Assembly (NCBI RefSeq): GCF_025965075.1
Contig: NZ_JAOPXQ010000137.1
Span: 1-40,617 of the forward strand
DNA from: Aeromicrobium sp.
GTDB taxonomy: Bacteria > Actinomycetota > Actinomycetes > Propionibacteriales > Nocardioidaceae
Length of the DNA stretch: 40,617 nt
Reading direction: 5' to 3'
Part shown: piece by piece, positions 30,993 to 40,336 of the stretch
Position numbering within the stretch: the first letter of the stretch is position 1
Layout of the letters: every line of letters starts with the position of its first letter
Notes under the pieces: generated by a model
Told to the model about the DNA's origin: nothing
Seen by the model: the letters and a program-made list of their open reading frames with translations, nothing else
The model's database searches: none
Program-made: the position numbers and the translations under genes

Positions 30993-33473
30993 ATGGCCCG
31001 CAGCAGCAAGCAGGCTCCCGAGGAGGACTTCGAGGAGCACATCGTCGACACCGACGTGAGCGACGAGATGCGATCGAGCTTCCTCGAGTACGCCTACTCG
31101 GTCATCTACGCCCGGGCCCTGCCGGACGCGCGCGACGGCCTCAAGCCCGTCCAGCGGCGCATCCTCTACACGATGGACGACCTCAACCTGCGCAGCGACC
31201 GGGGCCACGTCAAGAGCGCGCGCGTCGTCGGCGAGGTCATGGGCCGGCTGCACCCCCACGGTGACAGCTCGATCTACGACGCCCTGGTCCGGCTGATCCA
31301 GCCGTGGTCGCTGCGCCTCCCGCTGGCCGACGGCCACGGCAACTTCGGCTCGCAGGACGATCCGCCGGCCGCGATGCGTTACACCGAGGTCCGCATGCAC
31401 GGCGCAGCCGAGGCCATGACCGCCTCGATCAACGAGGACACCGTCGACTTCAAGCCCAACTACGACGGCCGGGAGAACGAGCCGGTCGTGCTGCCGGCCG
31501 CCCTGCCCAACCTCCTGGTCAACGGGGCCAGCGGTATCGCGGTGGGCATGGCGACCAACATCGCGCCGCACAACCTGATCGAGGTCGTGCAGGCGCTGCG
31601 CCACCTGATCAAGACCCCCAAGGCCGATCTCGACGACCTCATGCGATTCATCCCGGGCCCCGACCTGCCGACCGGCGGCAAGATCGTCGGGCTCGAGGGA
31701 GTCCGCGACGCGTACGCGACGGGCAACGGCTCGTTCCGCATGCGCGCCTCGGCCCGGGTCGAGAGCGTCACCCCACGCCGCAAGGGCATCGTCGTGACCG
31801 AGCTGCCCTACAACGTCGGCCCCGAGAAGGTCATCGAGGCGATCAAGAAGCTCGTCCAGGCCAAGAAGCTGCAGGGCATCTCCGACATCAAGAACCTGAC
31901 CGACCGGCACAAGGGCCTGCACCTGGTCATCGAGATCAAGAACGGCTTCATCCCCGAGTCGATCCTCGAGAAGCTCTACAAGAGCACCCCGATGGAGAGC
32001 TCGTTCGCGATCAACGCCGTCGCGCTGGTCGAGGGCCAGCCGCGCACGCTGGGCCTCAAGGCGATGCTGGAGGTCTATCTCGAGCACCGCCTCGACGTCG
32101 TCCGCCGGCGGACCCAGTTCCGTCGCACCAAGGCCGCCGACCGGCTGCACCTGCTGGAGGGCATGCTGCTCGCGCTGCTCGACATCGACGAGGTCATCCA
32201 GCTGGTCCGCGCCAGCGACAACCGTGCGGCCGCCAAGGAGCGGCTCATGACGGTGTTCGACCTGTCCGACCTGCAGGCGACCTACATCCTGGACCTGACG
32301 CTCGGCCGGCTCACGCGCTACGACCGGCTCGAGGTCGAGAAGGAGATCGCCGAGCTGCGCAAGATCATCGAGGACCTCGACGCGATCCTCGCCGACGACC
32401 GGCTCCTGCGGAAGGTCGTCGGCGACGAGCTCGAGGACATGGCCAAGAAGTTCGGCACCCCCCGCCGCACGGTGCTGCTGGAGTCCTCGGGACAGACCGC
32501 GACCGCCGCGTCGCCGCTCGAGGTCGCCGACGACCCGTGCTGGGCGCTGCTGTCGGCCACGGGCCTGCTCGCCCGCACCTCGGACGACTCACCGCTCGGC
32601 GACGTCGACCGCCGGGTCAAGCACGACACGATCGTCTCGGCCGTGCGCACGACGGCCCGTGGCGAGATCGGCGTCGTGATGGCCGACGGCCGGGTGCAGC
32701 GCATCCAGGTGCTCGAGCTCCCGGCGCTGCCGCCCACCGCGCAGTCCCCCAGCCTGCAGGGCGGCATGCCCGTGCGGGAGCTGCCCAACCTCGACGGCAC
32801 GGTGCTCGCCCTGACCTCGCTGGCCGCCGACGGACCGGGCCTCGCGCTCGGCACCCGTCAGGGCGTCGTCAAGCGGGTCAGGCCCGAGACGCTGTCCCGC
32901 GACTCATGGGACGTCATCTCGCTGGCCGACGGCGACGTCGTCGTCGGCGCGGTCGAGCTGGCCACGGGCGACGAGCAGCTGGCCTTCGTGACGTCCGACG
33001 CCCAGCTGCTCTACTTCTCCGCCTCGCTCGTACGTCCGCAGGGCCGTTCGGGCGGCGGTGTCGCCGGCATCAAGCTCGCGGCCGGCCAGCGGGCCGTGTC
33101 GTTCGCCGCCGTCAGCGACATCGCGACGGCCCACGTCGTGACGGTCGCCGGCTCCGCCGACGCCCTGCCGGGCACACAGACCGGTGCCGTCAAGGTCAGC
33201 CCGCTGTCGATCTACCCGCCCAAGGGAAGGGCCACGGGCGGCGTCCGCTGCCAACGGCTGCTCAAGGGCGAGGACGGCCTCCTGCTGGCCTGGGTCGGCG
33301 ACGGCGTGCCGATGGCGTGCGCGACGAGTGGCACACCGGTCGAGCTCCCCGCCGTCAGCGACCGGCGTGACGGCTCCGGCGTGCCCGTCTCCCAGCCGAT
33401 CCTGGCCGTGGCAGGACCCGCCGCGACGCTGCCCAGCGGGCACGAGACGCCGGCTCCCGCCGTGCAAGACTGA
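30993..33473 (+). CDS. parC: DNA topoisomerase IV subunit A
   Basis: [76 protein letters not shown]; catalytic Tyr in AMRYTEVRM; paired with parE at 36467. Confidence 0.93.
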   Translation: MARSSKQAPEEDFEEHIVDTDVSDEMRSSFLEYAYSVIYARALPDARDGLKPVQRRILYTMDDLNLRSDRGHVKSARVVGEVMGRLHPHGDSSIYDALVRLIQPWSLRLPLADGHGNFGSQDDPPAAMRYTEVRMHGAAEAMTASINEDTVDFKPNYDGRENEPVVLPAALPNLLVNGASGIAVGMATNIAPHNLIEVVQALRHLIKTPKADLDDLMRFIPGPDLPTGGKIVGLEGVRDAYATGNGSFRMRASARVESVTPRRKGIVVTELPYNVGPEKVIEAIKKLVQAKKLQGISDIKNLTDRHKGLHLVIEIKNGFIPESILEKLYKSTPMESSFAINAVALVEGQPRTLGLKAMLEVYLEHRLDVVRRRTQFRRTKAADRLHLLEGMLLALLDIDEVIQLVRASDNRAAAKERLMTVFDLSDLQATYILDLTLGRLTRYDRLEVEKEIAELRKIIEDLDAILADDRLLRKVVGDELEDMAKKFGTPRRTVLLESSGQTATAASPLEVADDPCWALLSATGLLARTSDDSPLGDVDRRVKHDTIVSAVRTTARGEIGVVMADGRVQRIQVLELPALPPTAQSPSLQGGMPVRELPNLDGTVLALTSLAADGPGLALGTRQGVVKRVRPETLSRDSWDVISLADGDVVVGAVELATGDEQLAFVTSDAQLLYFSASLVRPQGRSGGGVAGIKLAAGQRAVSFAAVSDIATAHVVTVAGSADALPGTQTGAVKVSPLSIYPPKGRATGGVRCQRLLKGEDGLLLAWVGDGVPMACATSGTPVELPAVSDRRDGSGVPVSQPILAVAGPAATLPSGHETPAPAVQD

Positions 33474-33477
33474 GCCC

Positions 33478-34182
33478 GTGCGTACCCGACTCCTCGTCCT
33501 TGCCCTGGTCTCGACCGGTCTCGCCCTCGCCGGCTGCACCGGCTCCTCCGACGACAAGGGGAGCAAGGACGACGGGACCGACCAGCTCGCGGCCCGCCTC
33601 GCGACCGCCAAGAAGACGCTGGACGGTGCCGAGACGATCACGATCTCGCTGTCGACGCCGAGCCTCCCGGACGGCATCACCGGCCTGCTGTCGGCGACCG
33701 GCAAGGGCAACCACTCCCCAGCGTTCGACGGCACGGTCAAGGTCGTCACGGGCGGAGCGAGCCTGGGCGCCGACGTCATCGCGGTCGACGGCAAGGTCTA
33801 CGCCAAGACCGGGCTGGCCCCCGTGTTCCTGACGATCGACCCCGCCTCGCTCAAGGCCCCCGATCCCGCCTCGCTGCTCTCCACCGACGACGGGATCACG
33901 CAGATCCTGGTCAAGACCCAGCAGCTGGAGGAGGACGGCAGGAGCCGCGACGGCAAGGACATCCTGACGACGATCAAGGGCACCCTGCCCGGTGACGTCG
34001 TCCGGACCATCATCCCGTCGGCAGCGGCCGACGAGACGTTCACCGTCGTCTACCGCCTCGACGACGACGACGAGCTGCGCGACGCGACCCTGACCGGCCA
34101 GTTCTACCCCAGCGGCGGCAAGGTCACCTACACCGTGTCCCTGGCGACGTCGGACACGCCGGTGACGATCAAGGCTCCCTGA
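33478..34182 (+). CDS. LppX/LprAFG family lipoprotein (LprG-like)
   Basis: VRTRLLVLALVSTGLALAGCTGSS lipobox; LATAKKTLDGAETITISLSTPSLPDGITGLLSATGKG...; precedes a P55-like MFS gene with a 10-nt gap. Confidence 0.88.
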   Translation: MRTRLLVLALVSTGLALAGCTGSSDDKGSKDDGTDQLAARLATAKKTLDGAETITISLSTPSLPDGITGLLSATGKGNHSPAFDGTVKVVTGGASLGADVIAVDGKVYAKTGLAPVFLTIDPASLKAPDPASLLSTDDGITQILVKTQQLEEDGRSRDGKDILTTIKGTLPGDVVRTIIPSAAADETFTVVYRLDDDDELRDATLTGQFYPSGGKVTYTVSLATSDTPVTIKAP

Positions 34183-34192
34183 ACCGGCACCC

Positions 34193-35932
34193 GTGACCAG
34201 CACCCCGACGATCAGGCCCGCCTCCAAGGTCCTGCTGGGACTCGCCGCTGTCGCGATCTCCTTCGCAGCTGCCGACACGTACGTCGTCGTGCTCGCGCTG
34301 CCCAAGATGATGAGCACCGTGGGCCTCGACCTCAACGAGCTGCAGCGCGCCGCGCCGATCGTGTCGGGCTTCCTGCTCGGGTACGTCGCGGTGCTGCCCC
34401 TCATCGGGCGCATCTCGGACCTGCGGGGGCGCGTGCCGGTGCTGCTGGGGTCGCTCGCGATCTTCGCCGTGGGATCGATCGTGACAGCCGCGGCCTTCAA
34501 CCTCGAGACGATCGTCGCCGGGCGGCTCATCCAGGGCATCGGTGGCGGTGGACTGATCCCGCCGACGCTGGCGCTGGTGGCCGACCTGTGGCCGCCGCAC
34601 AAGCGCGGGCTGCCCCTCGGCGTCGTCGGCGCCGTCCAGGAGCTCGGCAGCGTCCTCGGCCCGCTGTACGGCGCCGCCGTGCTGGCCTTCGGCGACTGGC
34701 GCACGATCTTCTGGCTCAACTGCGCGATCGGGCTGGTGCTGGCCGCCGCGATGCTGCCGCTGCGCGACGCCGCCCGGCAGAAGGTCACGAGCGACCGGGC
34801 GGACTGGATCGGCGGCGCCCTCGGCGCCCTGGCACTGGCCGGGCTCGCCCTGGTGATGGCGGCACCCACCCGGCTGGTGCAGGACGTCGAGATCGGTCGG
34901 GCCTACCTCCCCGTCACGGGCGACTCCCGTTGGCTCACCCCGCTGGCGCTCTTGACGTTCGCGCTGTCCGCCCTGTTCCTGGTGCGGATCCTCACCGCGC
35001 GCCACCCCCTGCTCGCGTGGCGGACCTGGCCGGCCCTCGCACGCGAGACCGACGTGTGGGGCGGCCTGCTCCTGACGCTCGGCCTGGGCGCCGTGATCCT
35101 GACATTCGCCTCGGCCGATCCCGAGAGCGGCACGGTGTCGCCCGATGCGCCGTGGCTCGTGCCGATCGCCGTCGTCGCATTCGTCGGCTTCGCCATCCGG
35201 CAGCGACGCGCCCCCCGGCCGCTGGTCCCCCGCGGCGCCCTGGCCGACCGGGCCGCGTGGGGCTCGCTCGTCGTGTCGTTCTTCATCGGCGCCGCGCTGA
35301 TCGCCGCGTTGGTCGACATCCCGTTCTTCGCCCGGCTGACCGTCGACCGGGACTCCCAGCTCGACGCCGCGCTGGTCCTCGTGCGATTCCTCGTCGCCCT
35401 GCCCGTCGGGGCGGTGCTGGGCGGCTGGCTGCTGCGCCGGGTCCCGGCCAACGTCCTGACGTGCATCGCGATGTTGATGAGCGCAGTGGCGTTCTGGCAC
35501 ATGTCGACGTGGGGGCCGACCTCCCTGGACCACCAGGTCGAGACCCTGTCGCTGGTCCTGGGCGGTCTGGGCTTCGGGCTCGCGATCGCACCGGTCAACT
35601 CGGTCCTCCTGGGCCACACCGCGGACGCCGTCCACGGCATCACCTCGGCGCTGCTGATCGTGGCCCGCATGGTCGGGATGCTGCTCGGCATCTCGGCCCT
35701 CACCACGATCGGGCTCCAGGCGTTCTACCGCGCGTCCGACCGGATCCCGCCGGCCTCGACGCTCTGCGGCGGGACCGGCAACGACCTCTGCCAGGCCTAC
35801 AAGGACGCGCTCCGCGACGCCGGCATCACGCAGCTCCACGCGGTCTTCGTCGGGGCCGCCGTCGCGGCGGTGATCGCCGCCGTGCTGGGGCTGGTCCTGC
35901 TCCGCAGCCCGTCCGAGCAGCCCCTGGAGTGA
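34193..35932 (+). CDS. MFS transporter, P55 (Rv1410c)-like
   Basis: DTYVVVLALPKMMSTVGLDLNELQRAAPIVSGFLLGYVAVLPLIGRISD...VAGRLIQGIGGGGLIPPTLALVADLW...GAVQELGSVLGPLYGAAV; 14-TM-like. Confidence 0.88.
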   Translation: MTSTPTIRPASKVLLGLAAVAISFAAADTYVVVLALPKMMSTVGLDLNELQRAAPIVSGFLLGYVAVLPLIGRISDLRGRVPVLLGSLAIFAVGSIVTAAAFNLETIVAGRLIQGIGGGGLIPPTLALVADLWPPHKRGLPLGVVGAVQELGSVLGPLYGAAVLAFGDWRTIFWLNCAIGLVLAAAMLPLRDAARQKVTSDRADWIGGALGALALAGLALVMAAPTRLVQDVEIGRAYLPVTGDSRWLTPLALLTFALSALFLVRILTARHPLLAWRTWPALARETDVWGGLLLTLGLGAVILTFASADPESGTVSPDAPWLVPIAVVAFVGFAIRQRRAPRPLVPRGALADRAAWGSLVVSFFIGAALIAALVDIPFFARLTVDRDSQLDAALVLVRFLVALPVGAVLGGWLLRRVPANVLTCIAMLMSAVAFWHMSTWGPTSLDHQVETLSLVLGGLGFGLAIAPVNSVLLGHTADAVHGITSALLIVARMVGMLLGISALTTIGLQAFYRASDRIPPASTLCGGTGNDLCQAYKDALRDAGITQLHAVFVGAAVAAVIAAVLGLVLLRSPSEQPLE

Positions 35933-35962
35933 CGTCGACCGGGGCTGGATACGCTGTTCCCC

Positions 35963-36457
35963 ATGGCTGACTTCGACGACCTCCTCGCCGCCAACCACGC
36001 GTACGCCGAGGACTTCACCCTGTCCGGCTTCGACGGCATCGCCCACGCGGGTGTCGCGATGGTGACCTGCATGGACTCGCGCATCGAGCCGCTCGAGATG
36101 ATCGGACTCCAGGCCGGCGACGCCAAGATCCTGCGCAACCCGGGCGGCCGCGTCACCGACCAGGCGCTGGTGGCCCTCGTGCTCGGGGTCAACCTCCTGC
36201 GCGTCAATCGCGTGCTCGTCGTCGAGCACACGCGCTGCGCGATGGCGTCCTCGACGGAGGACGACCTCAAGGGTCGGATCGCCGACAGCTCCGGCTCGGA
36301 CGCCTCCTGGATGACGCTCGGCGCGATCGTCGACCAGGAGAACACCGTCAGGGCCGATGTCCTGCGGGTCCGTACGCACCCCTTGATCAGCGACGACGTC
36401 ATCGTCGGCGGATTCATCTACGACGTCGACACGGGCCTGCTGCGGCCCGTCGTCTGA
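35963..36457 (+). CDS. Beta-class carbonic anhydrase
   Basis: VTCMDSRIEPLEMIGLQAGDAKILRNPGGRVTD...VEHTRCAMAS: Zn ligands Cys/His/Cys and Asp-Arg dyad; 164 aa. Confidence 0.93.
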   Translation: MADFDDLLAANHAYAEDFTLSGFDGIAHAGVAMVTCMDSRIEPLEMIGLQAGDAKILRNPGGRVTDQALVALVLGVNLLRVNRVLVVEHTRCAMASSTEDDLKGRIADSSGSDASWMTLGAIVDQENTVRADVLRVRTHPLISDDVIVGGFIYDVDTGLLRPVV

Positions 36458-36473
36458 CGGCCGCCGTCAGGCG
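36451..36473. terminator. Compact hairpin between convergent carbonic anhydrase and parE
   Basis: CTGACGGC-C-GCCGTCAG (36454-36470), extended outward by one G-U and two G-C pairs; contains both stop codons. Confidence 0.55.
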
Positions 36474-38593
36474 TCGATCTTGTCGGCGTCGATCTCGTAG
36501 GCGCCCTGCACGATGAACTCCTTGCGGGGCGGCACCTCGTTGCCCATCAGGAGCTCGAACACCTCGGCCGCGGCCTCGCCGTCGTCGACGGTCAACCGAC
36601 GCAGCGTGCGGTGGCGCGGGTCCATCGTGGTCTCCGCGAGCTGCCCGGCATCCATCTCGCCGAGGCCCTTGTAGCGCTGGACGGGGTCCTTCCACGCGAT
36701 GTTCCGGCGCTTGAGCTCGGCGAGCTTGCGCTGCAGCTCGGCGTCCGAATACGTGTAGACGTACTTCTCCTGGCCCTTCTTGGGGCTCGAGAGCTCGATC
36801 CGGTGCAGCGGCGGGACGGCGGTGTAGACCCGCCCGGCGTCCACCAGCTCGCGCATGTAGCGGAAGAACAACGTCGCCAGCAGGCAGCGGATGTGCGCCC
36901 CGTCGGAGTCGGCGTCGGCCATGAAGATGATCCGGCCGTAGCGGGCGGCGTCGACGTCGAACGTACGCCCGGAGCCGGCGCCGACGACCTGGATGATCGA
37001 CGAGCACTCGGCGTTCTTGAGCATGTCGCCGATGCTGGCCTTCTGGACGTTGAGGATCTTGCCGCGGATCGGCAGGAGGGCCTGGAACTCCGAGTCCCGG
37101 GCCGACTTGGCCGTGCCGAGGGCCGAGTCGCCCTCCACGATGAACAGCTCGGAGCGCTCGACGTCGTTGCTGCGGCAGTCCGCGAGCTTGGCCGGCAGCG
37201 CGCTGGACTCGAGCGCGTTCTTGCGGCGCTGGGTGTCGCGCTGCTGGCGGGCCATGATGCGGGTCCGGGACGCGCCCACGACCTTCTCCATGACGATCCG
37301 CGCCTTGGCCTTCTGCGCGGCCTTGGTCGAGGTCAGGAACGCCTTGAGCTCGCGGGACACGACCTGGTTGACGATCTTGGTCACCGCGGGCGTGCCGAGG
37401 ACCTCCTTGGTCTGACCCTCGAACTGCGGCTCGGCCAGCCGGACCGTCACGACCGCGGTCATGCCCTCCAGGACATCGTCCTTGATGACGTCCGGGTCGC
37501 CGGACTTGAGCAGCCGGGTCGTCTTGAGCACGTCGTTGAACGTCTTGGTGATGCCGCGCTCGAAGCCGTTGACGTGGGTTCCACCCTTGGGCGTCGCGAT
37601 GATGTTGACGAACGACTTGACCCCCGTGTCGTAGCCGGTCCCCCAGCGCAGCGCGACGTCGACGCCGAGCTTGCGCTCGATGTCCTGCGGCGTCATGTGT
37701 CCCTTGGCGTCCAGCAGCGGCACGGTCTCGGTGAAGACGTCCTCGCCCTGCAGGCGGAGGACCTCGCTGACCGGCTCGTCGGGGGCGAGGAACTCGCAGA
37801 ACTCCGCGATGCCGCCGTCGTGGCGGAACTTCTCCTCGCTCGGGACGTCACCCCGCTCGTCGCGGATCACGAGCTCGAGACCCGGCACGAGGAACGAGGT
37901 CTGGCGCGCCCGGCCGACGAGCTCGTCGTAGGCGAACGTGGCGCCCTTGATGAAGATCTGCGGGTCGGACCAGTAGCGGACCCGGGTGCCGGTCCTGGCC
38001 TTGGCGACCTTGCCGATCTTGCGCAGCTCGCTGGTCGGCGTGAAGTCGGCGTCGGGACCCTCGCCGGCGAACACCCCGGGGACTCCTCGACGGAACGACA
38101 TCGCCCACGTCGCGCCGCCCTTGTCGACCTCGACGTCCAGGCGGGACGACAGCGCGTTGACGACCGAGGCGCCAACGCCGTGCAGGCCGCCGGTCGCGAC
38201 GTAGGAGCCGCCGCCGAACTTGCCGCCGGCGTGCAGCTTGGTGAAGACGACCTCGACACCCGTCAGGCCGGTCTTCTTCTCGATGTCGACAGGCACGCCG
38301 CGCCCCTGGTCCTGCACCTCGACCGAGCCGTCGGCGTTGAGCGCGACCAGGATGTGCGAGCCGTGCCCACCGAGGGCCTCGTCGACGGAGTTGTCGATGA
38401 TCTCCCACAGGCAGTGCATGAGACCACGCGTGTCGGTCGAGCCGACGTACATGCCGGGGCGTTTGCGGACCGCCTCCAACCCCTCGAGGACGAGGAGGTT
38501 CCGGGCGTCGTACGTGCTGTCGATGATGGCTTCCTTTGCGAGTGCGGCTTCGACCAACCCTAGCCAGCGTGGCCATGGACTCCCGTCTGACAC
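36467..38593 (-). CDS. parE: DNA topoisomerase IV subunit B (start codon uncertain)
   Basis: NLLVLEGLEAVRKRPGMYVGSTDTRGLMHCLWEIIDNSVDEALGGHG...LFIVEGDSALGTAKSARDSEFQALLPIRGKILNV...IIFMADADSDGAHIRCLLATLFFRYMRELV. Confidence 0.93.
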   Translation of the reverse strand: MSDGSPWPRWLGLVEAALAKEAIIDSTYDARNLLVLEGLEAVRKRPGMYVGSTDTRGLMHCLWEIIDNSVDEALGGHGSHILVALNADGSVEVQDQGRGVPVDIEKKTGLTGVEVVFTKLHAGGKFGGGSYVATGGLHGVGASVVNALSSRLDVEVDKGGATWAMSFRRGVPGVFAGEGPDADFTPTSELRKIGKVAKARTGTRVRYWSDPQIFIKGATFAYDELVGRARQTSFLVPGLELVIRDERGDVPSEEKFRHDGGIAEFCEFLAPDEPVSEVLRLQGEDVFTETVPLLDAKGHMTPQDIERKLGVDVALRWGTGYDTGVKSFVNIIATPKGGTHVNGFERGITKTFNDVLKTTRLLKSGDPDVIKDDVLEGMTAVVTVRLAEPQFEGQTKEVLGTPAVTKIVNQVVSRELKAFLTSTKAAQKAKARIVMEKVVGASRTRIMARQQRDTQRRKNALESSALPAKLADCRSNDVERSELFIVEGDSALGTAKSARDSEFQALLPIRGKILNVQKASIGDMLKNAECSSIIQVVGAGSGRTFDVDAARYGRIIFMADADSDGAHIRCLLATLFFRYMRELVDAGRVYTAVPPLHRIELSSPKKGQEKYVYTYSDAELQRKLAELKRRNIAWKDPVQRYKGLGEMDAGQLAETTMDPRHRTLRRLTVDDGEAAAEVFELLMGNEVPPRKEFIVQGAYEIDADKIDA

Positions 38594-38744
38594 GCGGTCC
38601 GCCGCGCGCCTGCATCGGTTTGTCCCCGTCAGGGAGTATCTATGTCATAGGTCACCATCCGGCGGACCGCCCGCCACGGAATACCCCTCCGTGGTTGGAT
38701 GTTGATCAGGACACAACCGCCGATGGCTCAGAGAGAAGGTCACC

Positions 38745-38960
38745 GTGACAACACTGACAGCCCCCAAGCTGAGCTCGCTCGACCGCTGCGACCGGTGCGG
38801 CGCCCAGGCCTACGTTCGCGTGACCCTGGGTGGAGGCGGAGAGCTCATGTTCTGCGCCCACCACGCCCGTCAGCACGAGGACAAGCTCCGCGAGATGTCC
38901 GCCTCCATCCATGACGAGAGCGAGCGCCTCGCTCCCTCGGCGCTGGTCGACGAGGTCTGA
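38745..38960 (+). CDS. DUF7455-type small zinc-ribbon-like protein
   Basis: MTTLTAPKLSSLDRCDRCGAQAYVRVTLGGGGELMFCAHHARQHEDKLREMSASIHDESERL; lies between parE and the sigma factor as in other actinobacteria. Confidence 0.85.
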   Translation: MTTLTAPKLSSLDRCDRCGAQAYVRVTLGGGGELMFCAHHARQHEDKLREMSASIHDESERLAPSALVDEV

Positions 38961-38974
38961 CCTCACCACAGCAA

Positions 38975-39021
38975 GCATGACGAGAGCCCGCCCGGAAGAT
39001 CCGGGCGGGCTCTCGTCATGC
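38975..39021. terminator. Strong bidirectional terminator hairpin
   Basis: GCATGACGAGAGCCCGCCCGGA-AGA-TCCGGGCGGGCTCTCGTCATGC: perfect 22-bp stem, 3-nt loop, between convergent genes. Confidence 0.93.
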
Positions 39022-39033
39022 TCTGCCGCGTCG

Positions 39034-40206
39034 TCAGGCGTGGATGCGGCGTCGCTCGCCGGCGATCAGGCCCAGCCCGCTCAGGACCAGCAGCAGCCCG
39101 CCCGCCGCACCGAGCATGATGTGCTCGGGAGCGCCGGTGTCGGGCAGGACGGCCGAGGTGTAGCCCGCGGTCGTGACGACGTTGTCCGCCGCCGTCGAGG
39201 CATTGCCTGTGTTGCCGCTGCCAGTCACCGCACCGCAGCCACCGCGACCCGTGACGGCGATCAGCACGTCGGCGAGAGTCGTGAAGGCAGCATCCGCGCG
39301 TGTGACGCCGTACGTCAGGCTGCCCGACCTGGTCGCTGAGAAGGTGAGCTCACCGGTGTCCGCGTCGATCGTGGCGTCGGTGCACCGGTTCGTCTTCTCG
39401 ATCGAGTAGATCAGCGGGGAGACCTCGGACGTCTCGTCATCGAGCTGCTCGTCGTTGCCCGCGAGGTCGAGGACGCTGACGACGCCGGCTGCGACCGTCA
39501 CGACGTCATCGACCGCGCAAGCGATGTCCGCGTCCTCGCCACCGAGCAACAGGTCGTCACCCTCGCCACCGCACAGCAGGTCGCTGCCACTGTTGCCGAG
39601 CAGCACGTCGTTGCCGCCCTCGCCGTTGAGGACGTCGTCGCCACCGTTGGCGATCGTGTTGCAGAAGATGACGATGCAGAAGCTGTCACCGTCGCCGTAG
39701 ATCACGTCGTCGCCGTCGCCGCCGTTCAGCACGTCGTCACCGCCGTTGGTGGCGCCGAGGAAATCGAATCCGTCGCCCAGGATCTGGTCGTTGCCGTCGC
39801 CGCCGTTGATCGTGTCGTCCCCGCCGTTCACGGTTCCACCCAAGACGGCATCGCCGTCACCGGTCAGGTTGTCGTCCCCGTCGCCGCCATTGATCGTGTC
39901 GTTCCCACCGTTCACGGTTCCACCGAAGACGGCATCGCCGTCACCGGTCACCACATCGTCCCCGTCGCCGGAGCTGATCGTGTCGTCTCCGCCGTCCACG
40001 GTCGCGCCGCCCACGGCATCGCCGTCACCGGTCACCACGTCGTCCCCGTCGCCAGAGCTGATCTCGTCCGACGCGGGTGTTCCCGTGATGGTGTCGGGGC
40101 CGGGGGTCCCGGGGATGTCATCCGCGTGCGCCGCGATCGGGGCGAACATCAAGGTGACGGTGGTCAGAAGTGCCGCTAGTCGCGGCGCCGTGCGGGAGAA
40201 CTGCAT
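39034..40206 (-). CDS. Secreted RTX-like (GGxGxD) repeat protein with C-terminal LPDTG sortase signal
   Basis: Signal peptide MQFSRTAPRLAALLTTVTLMFAPIAAHA; repeats such as ISSGDGDDVVTGDGDAVFGGTVNGGNDT; C-terminus LPDTGAPEHIMLGAAGGLLLVLSGLGLIAGERRRIHA. Confidence 0.9.
   Translation of the reverse strand: MQFSRTAPRLAALLTTVTLMFAPIAAHADDIPGTPGPDTITGTPASDEISSGDGDDVVTGDGDAVGGATVDGGDDTISSGDGDDVVTGDGDAVFGGTVNGGNDTINGGDGDDNLTGDGDAVLGGTVNGGDDTINGGDGNDQILGDGFDFLGATNGGDDVLNGGDGDDVIYGDGDSFCIVIFCNTIANGGDDVLNGEGGNDVLLGNSGSDLLCGGEGDDLLLGGEDADIACAVDDVVTVAAGVVSVLDLAGNDEQLDDETSEVSPLIYSIEKTNRCTDATIDADTGELTFSATRSGSLTYGVTRADAAFTTLADVLIAVTGRGGCGAVTGSGNTGNASTAADNVVTTAGYTSAVLPDTGAPEHIMLGAAGGLLLVLSGLGLIAGERRRIHA
39631..40062 (-). 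repeat. Intragenic tandem repeats of about 84 bp (28 codons)
   Basis: Unit starts at residues 49, 77, 105, 133 and 160; first two units nearly identical at nucleotide level. Confidence 0.85.
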
Positions 40207-40291
40207 GGGACGCTCCGGTCCGTGGTGGGAGTGTGACGCCCCAACCTCACACATCCACGCGCCGCGCGCGGCCGAAATCCGAAAAACACAG

Positions 40292-40318
40292 CGCCCGGGC
40301 AGGAAGTCTGCCCGGGCG
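40292..40318 (-). terminator. Rho-independent terminator of the principal sigma factor gene
   Basis: CGCCCGGGCAG-GAAGT... stem pairs with CTGCCCGGGCG; on the minus strand the hairpin is followed by CTGTGTTTTTCGG. Confidence 0.88.
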
Positions 40319-40336
40319 TTGCGAGGTGATGACGGC

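Noticed and set aside
28318-31059. 913-aa plus-strand ORF opposite the GNAT/acyl-CoA-ligase gene
   Set aside because: Low-complexity shadow ORF with no domain signature; the minus strand has convincing motifs.
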